NCBI GenBank assembly: GCA_040437565.1
Contig: JBDOQK010000014.1
Location: 186,001-250,000, forward strand
Source of the DNA: Albugo candida
Lineage: Eukaryota > Oomycota > Peronosporomycetes > Albuginales
Length of the DNA stretch: 64,000 nucleotides
Reading direction: 5' to 3'
Shown: positions 1 to 11,787 of the stretch, piece after piece
How positions within the stretch are numbered: the stretch's first letter is position 1
Layout: every line of letters begins with the position of its first letter
The notes under the pieces: generated by a model
What the model was told of the DNA's origin: nothing
The model's database searches: none
What the model saw: only the letters and a program-made list of their open reading frames with translations
Position numbers and translations under genes: made by a program

Positions 1-553
1 GCACAAAGGTGTGGCATTTGCTGCGCGTCAGCGTTCTGTTATTGCGTGAATGGTAGCATCTCTTTACATGCCGTTGTCGTTCGATGGAAGCAAATTTTTC
101 AATGTTGATGTCGAAGTCAAGTCGTTTGCATCCGCTGTATTGAGAAACAGAAAGTATGGCGTCAGTTACCATTTGCCTCCGTTCTAGCATGACTGCCTTG
201 CTACAATGATCGCTCTCTTTACAGTACAATTCGCACGCTCCACAGTTGAAGTTGGTGGAAGGCAAGTCGCGGAGAGGGCAAAAGGTTCATTTATCTGAAG
301 AGTAATCACGTAGACGTGAGTGAATTTAATTGAAAGCATGTCAATATAATTTTTCTGGTCACGTAACGTACTAGGTAGTGAAAAGGAGTGAATAAAAAGT
401 ATACAAAGTATACTTATGTGTACCACCTGATTTAAAAAAGGAGGTAATTTAACCAAAAAGGGAATGAATATAACAATTCCCAACAAAAATAAGATAACGA
501 GGAGTATCCAACGATATTACTTTGCGTTTTTGACATCAAACCATTTGTGAAAT
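1..553. other. no gene recognised
   Basis: AT-rich stretch with only short open frames and no recognisable domain. It precedes a degraded Tc1-like transposon and may contain the outer part of that element, but I found no clear inverted repeat here. Confidence 0.4.
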
Positions 554-1571
554 ATGAAAACGCATTGTTTAAGCACTGAGGAGGAAGTTACCATTGTCAG
601 ATTGCATCAGGCAGGCTCAAAATCACTGCTTAAACAGGTTTCAATCAGTCAACCATTTCGACAGTGCTACAGAACTGTCGTGAAAGGGGTAGGACGGAGA
701 GTCCCAAGTCAAGAGGAAGACCACCAAAACTTTCAGAAAGGGAACGCAGTTCTATTGGGCGCATGGTGATGCAAAACCGGCGGGCGCTACTAGCAGAAAT
801 CGCGAACAATGCGAATACTCCGGCATCGCCAGGCACAATCCGTATCGCCCTCCAAGAAATGGGGATCGAGCGCCGCATTACCGCCAAGATTTTTTGACAG
901 ATAAGCACAAGGTCAAGAGATTGAAGTTTGCTCGGAAATACAAAAACTGGACAGTACAGGACTAGAAGAAGGTCATTTGGAGTCCACCTTTGATATTGGC
1001 AAGAAAGGTTATTGTGTGGCTTCGCGTGGATGAAAGTTCGTTTTTTAATGTTTGGCGCCAACATTTTGGAGTGAATGGTCCTCGGTGATGAGAGGATTCT
1101 ACAGATGGTCATCATGCCACCCCAGCATCGCACTTCCCCTGACTTTGTCAATCTGATCTAAGACGCTGCACTTGGAACATGGATGGACGACTAGGATGAC
1201 AAGCAAGACTTAATTATTATGGAGGATGGTGAACCAGTCTACCGTAGTAGTGCAGCAAAGACCTGGCGTGAAAAGAGATCGCTTGCACAGCTAGAATGGC
1301 CTGCCCCAAGGTCATGATCTCAACTCCATCGAAAACCTGTGAAAGAAACCATAAGATGCCGTCCAAGACGCGACAGGCCATAAAATATCGCAGAAATGGC
1401 TACCATACTTGGTGAGGAATAACGCAAGGTATCTCTCGAGATGCTTCGATACCTAGTGGATTCAATGCCATCGCGAATTGCTGCTGTTCTTGCTGCCAAG
1501 GCTGGATCATCTCGCTGGTGAGCCCTCCTCAATGCCACGCACATTTTCGACGAACACTGTAATTCCTGCAT
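554..1571 (+). mobile_element. degraded Tc1-like DNA transposon
   Basis: The three forward frames together read as a Tc1-like transposase. A helix-turn-helix start (STEEEVTIVRLHQAG) is followed by the RGRPPKLSERERSSIGR segment around 715-790, a typical Tc1 DNA-binding linker. A DDE-domain tail reads IIMEDGEPVYRSSAAKTW near 1215-1262 and AEMATILGEE near 1390-1425. The frame changes at least twice and there are internal stops, so it is inactive. The catalytic D of the second DDE position is present in the MEDG segment, while the PDLNP segment is eroded. I could not find matching terminal inverted repeats, so the limits are those of the coding homology. It belongs to a different Tc1 lineage from the copy at 2426-4007, because the two transposases share little beyond the family motifs. 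Confidence 0.75.
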
Positions 1572-2425
1572 ATAAATACTGCAGCAAGGACGTTAATAGA
1601 CTTCATTGTCAGCCTTGAGCATTGTTCTAGAATTATTGTGGCTCTTTGATCATTAGAAAATTGATTCTTTGCCGAGGTTGAAGCGATAACTTAGCCCTCA
1701 CATCAAAATAACGTATACTTGTCGTAGGCCACTATATATCGTTGAATTATGGGCAGTACGGTACAAGTAGATGTGCGGTACAGAATCAATGGATGTTAAT
1801 TGGTAGACTAACTGGTATGGTGAACAAAGGACCTTGAATAAATAATATGTATACTTTTGGCTCATGCTGTTTTTCTGGATATTCCATCCCTCTGATCAAG
1901 GGTCTCGAGTAGTCTACCACGGAGAATATCACACTCCCACCACAACAAGCATGAGTGGATTCAGTCAGTTGGTTTTCTTTAATTTGTAGTCATATAAACC
2001 ATACCTTTCCCACACCACCTGAAACCCCTATTTCTATTTTGTCACGCTCCATCAGCACTTACTCGTTGTTGTGGTCACCCAAACGTCATTATGACCAGCA
2101 CTTTATATCCGAACAATGCACTAAATGTCGCGGTTTTACTCATCCACTCAAGAGCCAGTTAGTTGCAGTCGAATGAAGGTGTTCAGTGTGAACACCGCGA
2201 TCTTGCATATTGATCAAAGACTCGAACATGAAATCACCCGCTAGTCAATTATATACATTTTCAACAAAGATTAACAGCTATTGTACTGTGCAGTACTTCA
2301 GCAAATTGTCTAAAAAATATCAACAAGGTCTCCAAATCATCTCTCAGAAGGAATAAACCGATACCCTGCTGCCAGGTCGATCATAGAATCAGCAAATACC
2401 TATCATATAACGAACTTTTAATATA
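1572..2425. other. no gene recognised
   Basis: Spacer between two DNA transposons. Open frames are short and show no domain. The last two bases (2424-2425, TA) are the target-site copy of the next element. Confidence 0.4.
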
Positions 2426-2451
2426 CACTCCGCGCCATAAATATAGGGACA
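2426..2451 (+). repeat. 5' terminal inverted repeat
   Basis: Begins CACTCCGCGCCATAAA and matches the reverse complement of 3982-4007 at 25 of 26 positions. It is preceded by TA. Confidence 0.93.
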
Positions 2452-2757
2452 ACCGTTTATTTTCTGAATTGTGCTTAGTTTTTTTTCTTTGTTTTGACTA
2501 ATGATTGAATAAAACATTTTCCTACGTTAAGACAAGCATTTTGGTGTTTTGTTTGTGTTGATCGGATAAGTTGAAAAGTGGGAAATTTGGTGGGAAGGTA
2601 CACAGACCTGCGCGACATATTGATAGTGTACACCACCACCACTCGACCACACAGGTAGACAACGCACTTTTTTCGCATTTAGTCAACATGGATGGATTCT
2701 TCTGAATGTTTTCTGCATGCTCATAGTCGAGTTAAGTGTTTTTTTGAAGCGAAGCCA

Positions 2758-3748
2758 TGGGGCGAAAGTCGGCTCTGACGAGTACGAGAAAGGGAAAATT
2801 GACGCCCAAAGGTGGAACAAAGAAACTTTAGGGACGATTGCTGCGAGCCTAGGGCGCTCCACAGACATCGTCACGCTTACCTAAGGAATCCTGATGGCTG
2901 TAAAATGAAAAAGAGCCCTGGAAGGAAGCCGAAACTCGGACCGCGTGATGTGCGGTGAATCATCAATGCCGCGATCAGCGGTGATTTGTCCATTGCTGCC
3001 ATCACCAACACCGTGAGCCCACGGTTGAGCAAGAGGAACGTTCAGTGCTTTCTCCAGCGAGCGCCTCATCTTGTCTATAATAAACTGAAACCCACGCCGA
3101 AACTCACGAAGCGCCACCACACGGCACGACTTGAATGTGTCAAACAGAAGCTCAAGGATTGCACTGATTGGGACCGGATCATCTTTTCAGACGAGAAGCG
3201 GTTCACGCTGGACGGACCAGATGGTTGCAAGTATTATTGGCACGATATCGGTTTGAAGCAAGGAAATTTTATAGCCGTCAAAGTGGAGGGGGTGGCATCA
3301 TGGTCTGGGGCGGTTTCTCCGCAAAAGGCTTGACATCCTTGGCCACATTGAATGGTCGTCAGAACTCGTTTGACTACCAGGAGACGTTAAATAACCATCT
3401 ATTACCTTTCGCATATCGTGAACATCAAGATGGCTACGAATTTCAGCATGATAACGCAAGTATCCATACATCTAAATCGACCGGTGCCTTTTTCAAGGAC
3501 CTCAAACTCAACGTGATGAAGTGGCCGTCTCTTTTGCCGGACCTAAATCCGATGAGTATCTCTGGGGTTACATTGCGCGTTCTGTTTACGGTAACGGGCG
3601 CCAATATCACTCGTTTGGCGAGCTTGAAGCGGCATTCAGGGAAGCGTGGTCAGAAATCAGTCAAGAACGGCTATATGCGCTCTTGAAATCAATGAGCGAT
3701 CGCTGCTTGGAGGTCATTGAGCTAAAGAATTTCAAGACACACTACTAG
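2758..3748 (+). pseudogene. broken Tc1/mariner transposase
   Basis: The reading starts at an ATG at 2758 (MGRKSALTSTRKGKI) and ends KNFKTHY at 3748. The DNA-binding part is followed by a linker with KMKKSPGRKPKLGPRDV and then the DDE domain. The first catalytic Asp is in IFSDEKRFTLDGPDG (about 3180-3220). GGGIMVWGGFS follows near 3290-3325. The second Asp is in FQHDNASIHTS (about 3442-3475), and the PDLNP box with the third acidic residue is near 3538-3560. The segments lie in three frames, with early stops near 2881 and 2958 and shifts near 3300 and 3550. No single protein can be made, so the copy is non-autonomous. Confidence 0.85.
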
Positions 3749-3981
3749 CACCACTCTTGAAACATAAATGCAGTGTTCAAAGTCGACGAACGCGCAATAT
3801 AACAGGTGTTCCTTATCATTTTGACGCGGCCTATTTTCACTTTTTTGCTCATAACTATGGATTAGAAAATCCAATTCTGACTTTGAGTAAATTTTCCAAA
3901 CAGCCGTGCTTATTTTAATCTAATGTATGTATAGTGCAATCAATCTACACTTTTTTCACATCTTATCCTAAGAAAAAAACG

Positions 3982-4007
3982 TGTCCCTATCTTTATGGCG
4001 CGGAGTG
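3982..4007 (-). repeat. 3' terminal inverted repeat
   Basis: Reverse complement of the 5' repeat with one mismatch (AAAGATAG against AAATATAG), followed by TA. The same end appears again at about 4300-4325 as part of the gap-flank duplication. Confidence 0.93.
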
Positions 4008-4060
4008 TATCACGATCTGCCTTCTCTGCTAGATTTGCACGATTAAAATGACAATAGCAC

Positions 4061-4160
4061 NNNNNNNNNNNNNNNNNNNNNNNNNNNNNNNNNNNNNNNN
4101 NNNNNNNNNNNNNNNNNNNNNNNNNNNNNNNNNNNNNNNNNNNNNNNNNNNNNNNNNNNN
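4061..4160. other. assembly gap 1 with duplicated flank
   Basis: Exactly 100 N. Bases 3843-4060 (218 bp) reappear as 4161-4378, so the right flank is a second copy of the transposon end and should not be counted as another insertion. Confidence 0.9.
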
Positions 4161-4378
4161 TTTTGCTCATAACTATGGATTAGAAAATCCAATTCTGACT
4201 TTGAGTAAATTTTCCAAACAGCCGTGCTTATTTTAATCTAATGTATGTATAGTGCAATCAATCTACACTTTTTTCACATCTTATCCTAAGAAAAAAACGT
4301 GTCCCTATCTTTATGGCGCGGAGTGTATCACGATCTGCCTTCTCTGCTAGATTTGCACGATTAAAATGACAATAGCAC

Positions 4379-5570
4379 TTTATTTGTGCACTACACGCTT
4401 CATCTAGAGGTTTAAAATTTGTCGCTGCCTTCTGATGAGCGGCTGTATAGCAATCCAATAATATCATATCACTTCCGGGCTCGATGTCTTGCTTTAGAGC
4501 ACATTCAGTACCGGAATGAACGATCCCGTTCCTTTCCTCATGATAGATACAGCGAATGTGGCTGTCCCTGCACCAGTACCTCGTTTTTAACTGGCTATTT
4601 TTGGTTGACGAAAAAGATAAAGAAGACTAAGAAAAAAAGAGGTCAATCCATCCAGTATTAATTGAACCTCGGCCTTTTTCAGTCCAGACATACAATTTTA
4701 AGCGAAACGATCACACCAAGTAAAGACTTCATTGAAATGGCGGAATTCTGCATCGTACTCTTACGAGACCAATCATTTAGCTTTGATTATGACCAAATCA
4801 CACGAAAAGAACCTGGAGCGCAGGGACCAAAAACCGATGTACTATTTAACCACTCCAGATAACGAGCGCTATTTCCTTTCTCATTCTCACCTCAATTTTT
4901 CCCTACTCTTTTTCAAGCCGTCGGCTCGAATAGAACTTAAAATTCGCTTTCCATGAGATGTACCAGATGATCTCATGGAATCTAAATCCCCTGCTTCAAT
5001 TTTACGTACAGAGCTCAAAAGTTGAGGTTAAATCGACATGAATTATTGATGTATCGTCAAGTACATCTAAATTGTTATACGAAATACATCAACAAATAGA
5101 TCACGTGCCGATTGTATCGATCACAAAAGATAAGTATCGCCAGAGATAGCGTGAGACGCCGTTATTCGTCGTTGCCAAGTATGCGGGAATAAACGGTCCG
5201 TATTTGCGATCCAGTACGAATGCGAAGCGGCTAACCGATACCATCGAAGAGCTTTACGCAAGTGGTGATAATAATAACAGTGATTTGTGGATGCTAATCG
5301 AGATGGCTATATAAAACGACTCAGACCTTCTCTGGTGCTTTAATGCTGCAATTCTGCTGGTGGGAACAATCATGAGATAAAATCGGTGTTTGGGCGATGA
5401 GTGTTCGATTCTGTTTACGATCGTATGCGTGACAATCTCGATCTGGCTTTTGTTTTTCTTGGTCTAATTTTTTGTCAATCGTATTCATCGAACAGTCATT
5501 CTGTTGAACTTGATAGGCTTCTTTGTATATTAGCTGGTTTCCGCCACAAATAAAAAAATCGATAAAAAAG
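4379..5570. other. no gene recognised
   Basis: Mixed low-complexity and AT-rich DNA with short open frames only. No domain, tRNA or clear repeat was recognised. Confidence 0.4.
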
Positions 5571-5572
5571 GT

Positions 5573-5648
5573 CTCCGCCCTAGCTCAGACGGTATATAGG
5601 GCAGCGCTTTGAGTTGATCCAAGCGGAAGCTTGATTACATTTGCATCC
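5573..5648 (+). pseudogene. tRNA-like relic (possible tRNA-derived SINE head)
   Basis: TAGCTCAGACGG fits the internal promoter A box of a eukaryotic tRNA gene and can form a D arm (GCTC with GGGC). AGCGCTTTGAG...CCAAGCGG downstream can form an imperfect anticodon arm. The T arm and B box are poor and the 3' acceptor strand does not pair with the start, so this is not a working tRNA. It may be a decayed tRNA or the 5' part of a SINE. Confidence 0.3.
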
Positions 5649-5974
5649 CCATATTAAGAAAGATAGTTGAAGAACCGGATAAAAGTGCGATTAAATCCTT
5701 GATACCCCCTATGCACGTGGCCAACAATGTGTCTGCACATAACCAGCCCCTGAGCGCGGCATACGAGCTCCTGTTGAAAGAACATTAGGGTACCCTTTTT
5801 CCTGGCTCGGTCACATTCAGCAGTAGCCACAACGCTCATCAATATTTTGCTAACGTTGCGATATTCTTCTTTCATGACAGCACATTCCACAGCCATCACG
5901 CAGTTCTTGATCATCCGGTAATAAAAACAAAGACAAAAATCGGCAATTTTGTAAGTACGGCACCATCTTCGCTC
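5649..5974. other. no gene recognised
   Basis: Only short open frames without recognisable domains. Confidence 0.4.
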
Positions 5975-6660
5975 ACCTACCAGCAGAATATTAGCCGATC
6001 CAAGATTCCAGCAGCCAATCCTTTGGAAAACATAACGATGCGGAGGAGGTGAAGATGGACCAAGTTCTATAGCTATGCAAACGCTTTCAATCGATTGGCT
6101 ACACTCGAAAACCAGCGTAGTGCTGATTTACTAGTTTGATACGGTGGGAGTGCATTATTTTAGCTCAGATGAATGAAGTGCAGGAATGAAAATGTCATAC
6201 CTGGATGCAAGACCAGCGCAGCAACTACGGGACCGCATGGTACAATTCTCTGTCCACGCCATGCACAAATTCACGATGATATGTCGAGGGACTTATCGAG
6301 TGAGATTTCCGGCCGCAACGGATATGAAGCTTGAAATATCCCCGGTCGCCGAAAAGGAAGTCTACCAGGTGGCTTGGAGCGCCATTAGCCCAGTGATGGC
6401 ATTGTTTTTTGTGGCAGCAGTCCTTTGCATAGCAAGAGTAAGTGGACTCTGGAGTGAAAGAAGCAAGCTCGACTTCTTCGGAAGGCGCCTTGGCGGAAGT
6501 GATTTGCACCATATTGAACGGCAACTTAACAGGGTGATTAAGTAATCAACCATAAAAGGGTGATGGATCGTATACAGTAAGCTGTTCGTCCCAACATCAC
6601 CGAGATTCAATCGATGAAGTACTTCATGGCTAAGAAGTCGAGTTGAAGCTCTTGCAGCAA
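5975..6660 (+). mobile_element. LINE ORF1-like fragment, copy A
   Basis: The segment, including an open frame at 6186-6545 with GTYRVRFPAATDMKLEI, is clearly similar to 41760-42420. Shared landmarks in order are a CCAGCCAA-like start, an AATGTCATA...GCAAGACCA block, GAGTGAGATTCC, TTTTTTG.GGCAGC and GACTCTGGAGTGA. The two copies differ at many positions and in length, as old copies of one interspersed repeat do. The GTYRVRFP stretch and the nearby LINE at 43.4-46.9 kb suggest the ORF1 region of a non-LTR retrotransposon. That assignment is an inference; the repetition is seen directly. Confidence 0.45.
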
Positions 6661-8754
6661 GCATTTTTTATTCTTGTCCACAATCAGCAAACCAGTGGGT
6701 GAATATGACGATGTGCTTTTGGCAAGCGCAACGAAATATGGAACCGTGATTCCAAAAAAGCGCTGATGTTTTGCGTGAATACAAATCGATTCGAGACTCG
6801 AGAGACAGGCAAAGGAGCTTTGCCATTTTGTGCAACTGATAAAAATTGATACCAGAAGTCAAACTTCGAGAGAAGCCAAGAAAACGAGATGTATCCAGTG
6901 CTGTAAGACAATCGAAGCATACGAAGCTGCAGACGACATTATCATGTCCCATCTCCTGAAAATTTGGACATTATGGACATTCCAAAGCGACTGTGGGATT
7001 AGGAGAGCTTAACTGGAGACATCGTATTATGAGTTGACATAGCTAATTCGAGTCTTCAAGCTCAGAAAACCCATCGTTCTTATCCATCGGGACTAGCAGG
7101 CATCTCGTAACGGATTTGAGTTTGCTTGGGAAACGGAAGGAATGCAACGAATCATGCATACTTTCAAATGAGCAGTAATGAAGATGAGATGGGCTGGATT
7201 GGTGAAGATTATTGCAGCAGTCAACGTTATACCCAGGCATGTTCTCTTTAGCGATTTAGCGATGTGCAACATGCGCGGAATTCCCATAGAGAATTGTTCG
7301 TCTGGAAGTTGCAGCCGAAAGGATGCATATTGAAGCATCAAGTTGCTGGATCGAGAGTTGGCCAGAGTACTCTGGATGGTCTTTTTGTGCTCAAAGTAGA
7401 CAGGGTCAAGAACGTTTTGTTGTTGAGACAGACATTATTTCAAATCTATCCGTGTACAATTCAAACAAGCAGCGGGAAAGATTATTATCCATCAACAACT
7501 TGATTATCTGATAGACGATACTCTCGAGAAAAAAGCAAGCTTTTCGGAATCAGTGACTGACCATGGGTGACCGAAATGCATTACGTGTGCGGAAACCAAG
7601 TGCACAAAGAATAAAACCTTCAAGAAAGATACAGTTCGGATCTCATCAACGTTGCGAATTGGTGGACTTACATGCAGTGATAAAAGGATTCGATAACGCC
7701 GTATGAGCGACTGGAAGCTGTTCTACGCGATGGTGTCGGAGGAGTGTACAGGAATGTCGACGAGTTTTGTGAAGAAGCCGGAGTACGAAGCCAAACCAGT
7801 GAGGCCGAAAACGAAGCTTCGGATGGAAATGCTGAACAAAAGCATTGGATAGTCATGTACTGGTGCGGTCTATTATATTAACAACTTCTTTCGCCTTATA
7901 TTTTTGTGGGGAAGCCTCTGAATATACAACGTATCTTCTCAATAGAATTGAGACTAAAATGGGTCCGCTCCAGCTCAGGTAAGGGTTTTCGTTTGTAGTA
8001 CTTATATTGTACACTGTTTGTTACTACCGTTTGGCGATTATCTACTAATGCTAATCAGTGTAATGTAACGCTCTGGAAATCCAGGTCCAACTCGCGTACA
8101 TTTATTCTCTGGTGTAGTTGCCAGCGGTCTTGGCACGTCCATAGCCTTCATTAAGTAGGTTTAGCAAGCAGATCCCCTGGTCGCTTGTTATACTCCCGGT
8201 AGTGTCGACAACGGTTTGATCCCTCAAGCATAAAACTATGAAATATCCTCCTCAATCCAGGCTTAAGTAATAAACACACGGTCACGGGGTCATCATAGGA
8301 TAAGCCAAGGTAGTGAAAAGATCCAGATAGACAGTTTAACGAAATCCTTGATAATACAAAAAAATTAGAATAGAGGCTATACGTTGTATATAGAATATCG
8401 GATCAGAGCCTTCATGACGTCATAATATGACGTAAGATGACGCATATGAATGATGTAAGAAGAAAAATAATCAGCTAATTGGACATCGTCTTCCGCCAAT
8501 CAACAAACGCTTGTGTATCCTTTTGAAGTGTCATGTATAGGAATGGGCTTGGATTAGCAAACGTACACTAAGGACCCATAATTTCAATTTTTTCTATTTT
8601 ACTTTTTCCTGTTCGTTAGCAAATGACAACAGTTTGACTTGATCTCTAGGGCTTTATGCTCCACGTTTTGGTGGTGTAGACCACCTTAGGGACTAAAAAC
8701 TTGCTTTAGATTCTGATGTTTCAATCATCAAGTCAATAAACGCATGTTTCGATT
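6661..8754. other. no gene recognised; probably decayed repeat
   Basis: Open frames reach only about 80 codons and none shows a domain. The stretch after copy A may be more of the same decayed LINE, but I see no reverse transcriptase motif in it. Confidence 0.35.
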
Positions 8755-9690
8755 TTGTCGAAGGTCATGTGCTTAGCCATCAACTTCACCAGCCCTGCAA
8801 AACAGATTCTGAGACCAAAATCGATTAGACAGCATGGGTTTAGCGCAAAAAAAATATCTGCATGGTATTATACCGCTCGGATGAAGCTAGCAAAGAAGAA
8901 ACTTGACGGACATATCGACACAATCAAGATACCGAATGAGCCAACAAGGCAATGTAAATGCGGGAAGTCCGTGATGTAAAGGCTTTTGCGAAAGTTGCGA
9001 CCATGATCATCAGAAATCTCCATCGATTAATTTTTCGGCAATAGGTACAGTCAACGCGGTAAAAGTACTGAGCAATACGTTCGTTCGGCGAAACACACAA
9101 TTGTAAGAAGCTAAAACGAAAAGTACACGGACACAAAATAGAAGAAAGAGGGAAAGCGCTGGAGCCTAGCATGAGATCTGATGAGATACGTAAAAGAATG
9201 GCCGTAATTTGAGCCATCATCGATCAAGAGTAGCAAGTCATCCATTTGTAGGCTAGTCTCTCGGAAGAATTGGAGTCAATTGTGAAAATCATCGAAATTA
9301 TATCAAACACGGACATGATGCAAGCGACAGAATTGGTTCAGCGTGAGTTCGAATCGCTTCGAGTGAAGGAGTCTGGCTCGCTTGTTTCGTGAGCAACCAT
9401 GCAGTTCATAAAACAAGAAAAGCAAGGTACAAACAGCGCGATGGACTACTGCGTGACGTCAATGAAAGGTTTTGGTTGCAGCCGCATTGACAAGGCATAT
9501 TACATGCAGTTATGGAATCCTCCATTTTCCAGAAACAATTGGTTACTGGATAGTGGCATTAGCACTCACATGAAATTGTCTGAAAAAGAATTTATGGATC
9601 TTGAACTGCTCAAGCCATCGCTTCATCGTAGCAAATCGCCCACAATCAACAGCCACAAGAGTTGGAACTATTTCTATTATGTTGGATAAA
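8755..9690 (+). mobile_element. Ty1/copia fossil, gag to protease part
   Basis: A broken remnant of a Ty1/copia LTR retrotransposon. The gag-like part (WYYTARMKLAKKKLDGHI and following) resembles the copia gag family. The end carries the copia protease start (NNWLLDSGISTHM). Reverse transcriptase and LTRs are not seen on this strand. It has several breaks and is old. Confidence 0.65.
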
Positions 9691-9699
9691 AAATGGCGT

Positions 9700-10835
9700 A
9701 GGAATAAAAATCGCTGATCTGTAATAGATTCTAGGCATGGTTACTCAACCAATTATCATTATCAGCTTTGGGGTCAAGTCTTAGTTGGATAGGAATGAAT
9801 TCGAGAAAAAAGAGCTGTGTATTAAAAGAATATTTAAGTCTGCTAACCTATCCTTCTTGTGTGTCTGATTTACCGGTATTCCGCACACTCGTCTCAAAAC
9901 GGGTGATCGAAACCATTCACTCCCTTTTGCAACTGAACCTTGACGTGTTACACTCCTCCTCGATCGCCTCGTGACTGTGATGTTCCTGTTAGCGAAGCTA
10001 AAAAACACTCGCAATTCCATCAGTCTCGGTGCCGGGAGTTCTTTGGTTAGGAGGTTCGCCATCATCATTCATGATTCGACGTACAATGGCGCGACAATCC
10101 CCGTTTAGTGAAGTCACGAATGAACTTCACTCGAATGTCCACGTGTTTTGTGCTCGTCATGCTTTCTTCGGACTTCAGCTGCTCAATGGCTTCCTGTTTG
10201 TCCATCTTCATGGTCTTCGGCTCGAAGAAGATTAATTCAATCTCTCGCACGAGCTCACGTAGCCACAAAAGTTCCCGTCCAACGTGAGACGCTGACGTGA
10301 ATCCAGCCTCTATGGTGGAAAGTCATACACCAGTATGCTTATTGCAGATCCATTATATAATCGCACCATTCATCGTAATCACTCCACCCGTAACGGACTT
10401 CCGATCTTGCTTGCCGTTTGCGAAATCCGCTCCAGCTCTCAAGAAAAAGCTCATCTGCACCCGACGCACACTTTTGGATGTACAACTTCAATTCCTTTGT
10501 ACCCTTCAGATAGCAAGCAACCTAGCAACCTTTTTCGCTAATTTCCAGTCTTGAAGAGTCGGCTGCTTGTCAAGAATTTCATTACACTGTTTATCTGGTT
10601 CTTTAACTATCTTCCTTATTCCCATCACGAGCCTCTGACCGTGTGAATATCACTTAAGTCTGACTTCAAACCTAGGAAGGCAGATATTTTCTAAGCTTAT
10701 TNNNNNNNNNNNNNNNNNNNNNNNNNNNNNNNNNNNNNNNNNNNNNNNNNNNNNNNNNNNNNNNNNNNNNNNNNNNNNNNNNNNNNNNNNNNNNNNNNNN
10801 NTCTCGCTCTTGCAACTGAACCTTGAATTCTTACA
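9700..10835 (-). mobile_element. Ty1/copia fossil, RNase H end with LTR pieces
   Basis: Minus-strand copia remnant. The RNase H region is recognisable (DRKSVTGGVI, LSTIEAGFTSAS, then LLWLRELVREIELIFFEP and STKHVDIRVKFIRD, ending MMANLLTKELPAPRL). A stretch whose minus strand starts TGTAACACGTCAAGG at about 9952 resembles another starting TGTAAGAATTCAAGG at about 10835. These would be the starts of the two LTRs, with much of the element missing or hidden in the 100-N gap at 10702-10801. It is broken, with several breaks, and old. It may be an inverted part of the same family as 8755-9690. Confidence 0.65.
10702..10801. other. assembly gap 2
   Basis: Exactly 100 N inside the minus-strand copia fossil. 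The flanks are not copies of each other. Confidence 0.9.
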
Positions 10836-11651
10836 TCAAGTGCAATCATAGTCAAGTTTGAAGGACAACAGTGTAATGTCACGAAAAAGGTCGAGTGGTG
10901 ACTAATTATGCAGGTACATGAGTTACAAACCGATGTCAAATCTCAAAAGGGTCACAAAATGTGTCGATTGAATAAAATTGGATCTACATCAGGATGATGA
11001 TCATCATCCGTGAAGAAAAGTTCAAACAGGAGATTGAACATGAGGCAGCTTGCAACATTAGAGGACATTGCAATTAAAAACAGCCAAAATTTTTGAACTC
11101 GTACATCCTAAAGTGGAAAATATAAGATCAGTTATTTCATCACAACAGTATCATACAAAAATCCGTTATCGGTGACTACTATGCATATTCCAAGGAAAAC
11201 CGGTTCTAAGTGATACTCACGAAACCAAAGCATATTTTTTAATGGGAATCGTAATTCAGCACTCACCTTTTCTGTTATCAGCACTCAGCCTCCATTAATT
11301 AATAGACTTTTGGCCTCTGATTGGTTAAAATAAGTATGACAGAATAAAAGAAGTAAAATTACGGGAATCGTTATTCAGCCCCAAACTTTCATAAAGTAAT
11401 GGCAACTGTAGCCTCTGGTTGGTCGGAATTGATGCGATGAAATAACTAGAAAATATAAGTCATACTGTTGTTATGTTCAACTTCAGTTTACCTGTAGACT
11501 TGACGACATCTACAATGGGTTATCTTGCGCCCATGCTTTTCGTCACCAAGTAATACCGCTGTCTAGTCATGATTTTTGATCAGCATTGGTAACTGGTACA
11601 GCCAATGCCAGTTCATATTGAGGGTGGGACCATGCCAATTCATTGAAGAGG
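10836..11651. other. non-coding, with an imperfect direct repeat
   Basis: No domain was recognised. Two imperfect direct repeats of about 100 bp are visible. They start GGGAATCGTAATTCAGC near 11242 and GGGAATCGTTATTCAGC near 11361. Each carries TAGCCTCTG(A/G)TTGGT or a close variant, which contains an inverted CCAAT box. They lie upstream of the HDHD5-like gene, whose 5' part is lost in the next gap. Confidence 0.4.
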
Positions 11652-11751
11652 NNNNNNNNNNNNNNNNNNNNNNNNNNNNNNNNNNNNNNNNNNNNNNNNN
11701 NNNNNNNNNNNNNNNNNNNNNNNNNNNNNNNNNNNNNNNNNNNNNNNNNNN
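11652..11751. other. assembly gap 3
   Basis: Exactly 100 N. The flanks are not duplicated. The gap hides the start of the HDHD5-like gene. Confidence 0.9.
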
Positions 11752-11787
11752 AAAAAATGACAAGGAAAAGGCTTCAACTTACGAGCT

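Larger units (their letters stand above)
2426..4007 (+). mobile_element. Tc1/mariner DNA transposon with matching ends
   Basis: A 1,582-bp element bounded by 26-bp terminal inverted repeats that differ at one position, flanked on both sides by TA, the standard Tc1/mariner target duplication (2424-2425 and 4008-4009). Inside is a transposase on the plus strand that is now broken across frames. The intact ends and single TIR mismatch suggest a younger insertion than the Tc1-like copy upstream. An artefactual second copy of its 3' end follows the assembly gap at 4061-4160. Confidence 0.93.

Noticed and set aside
4161-4325. Second Tc1/mariner insertion
   Set aside because: Identical to the end of the first copy and begins at a gap edge; a flank duplicate.
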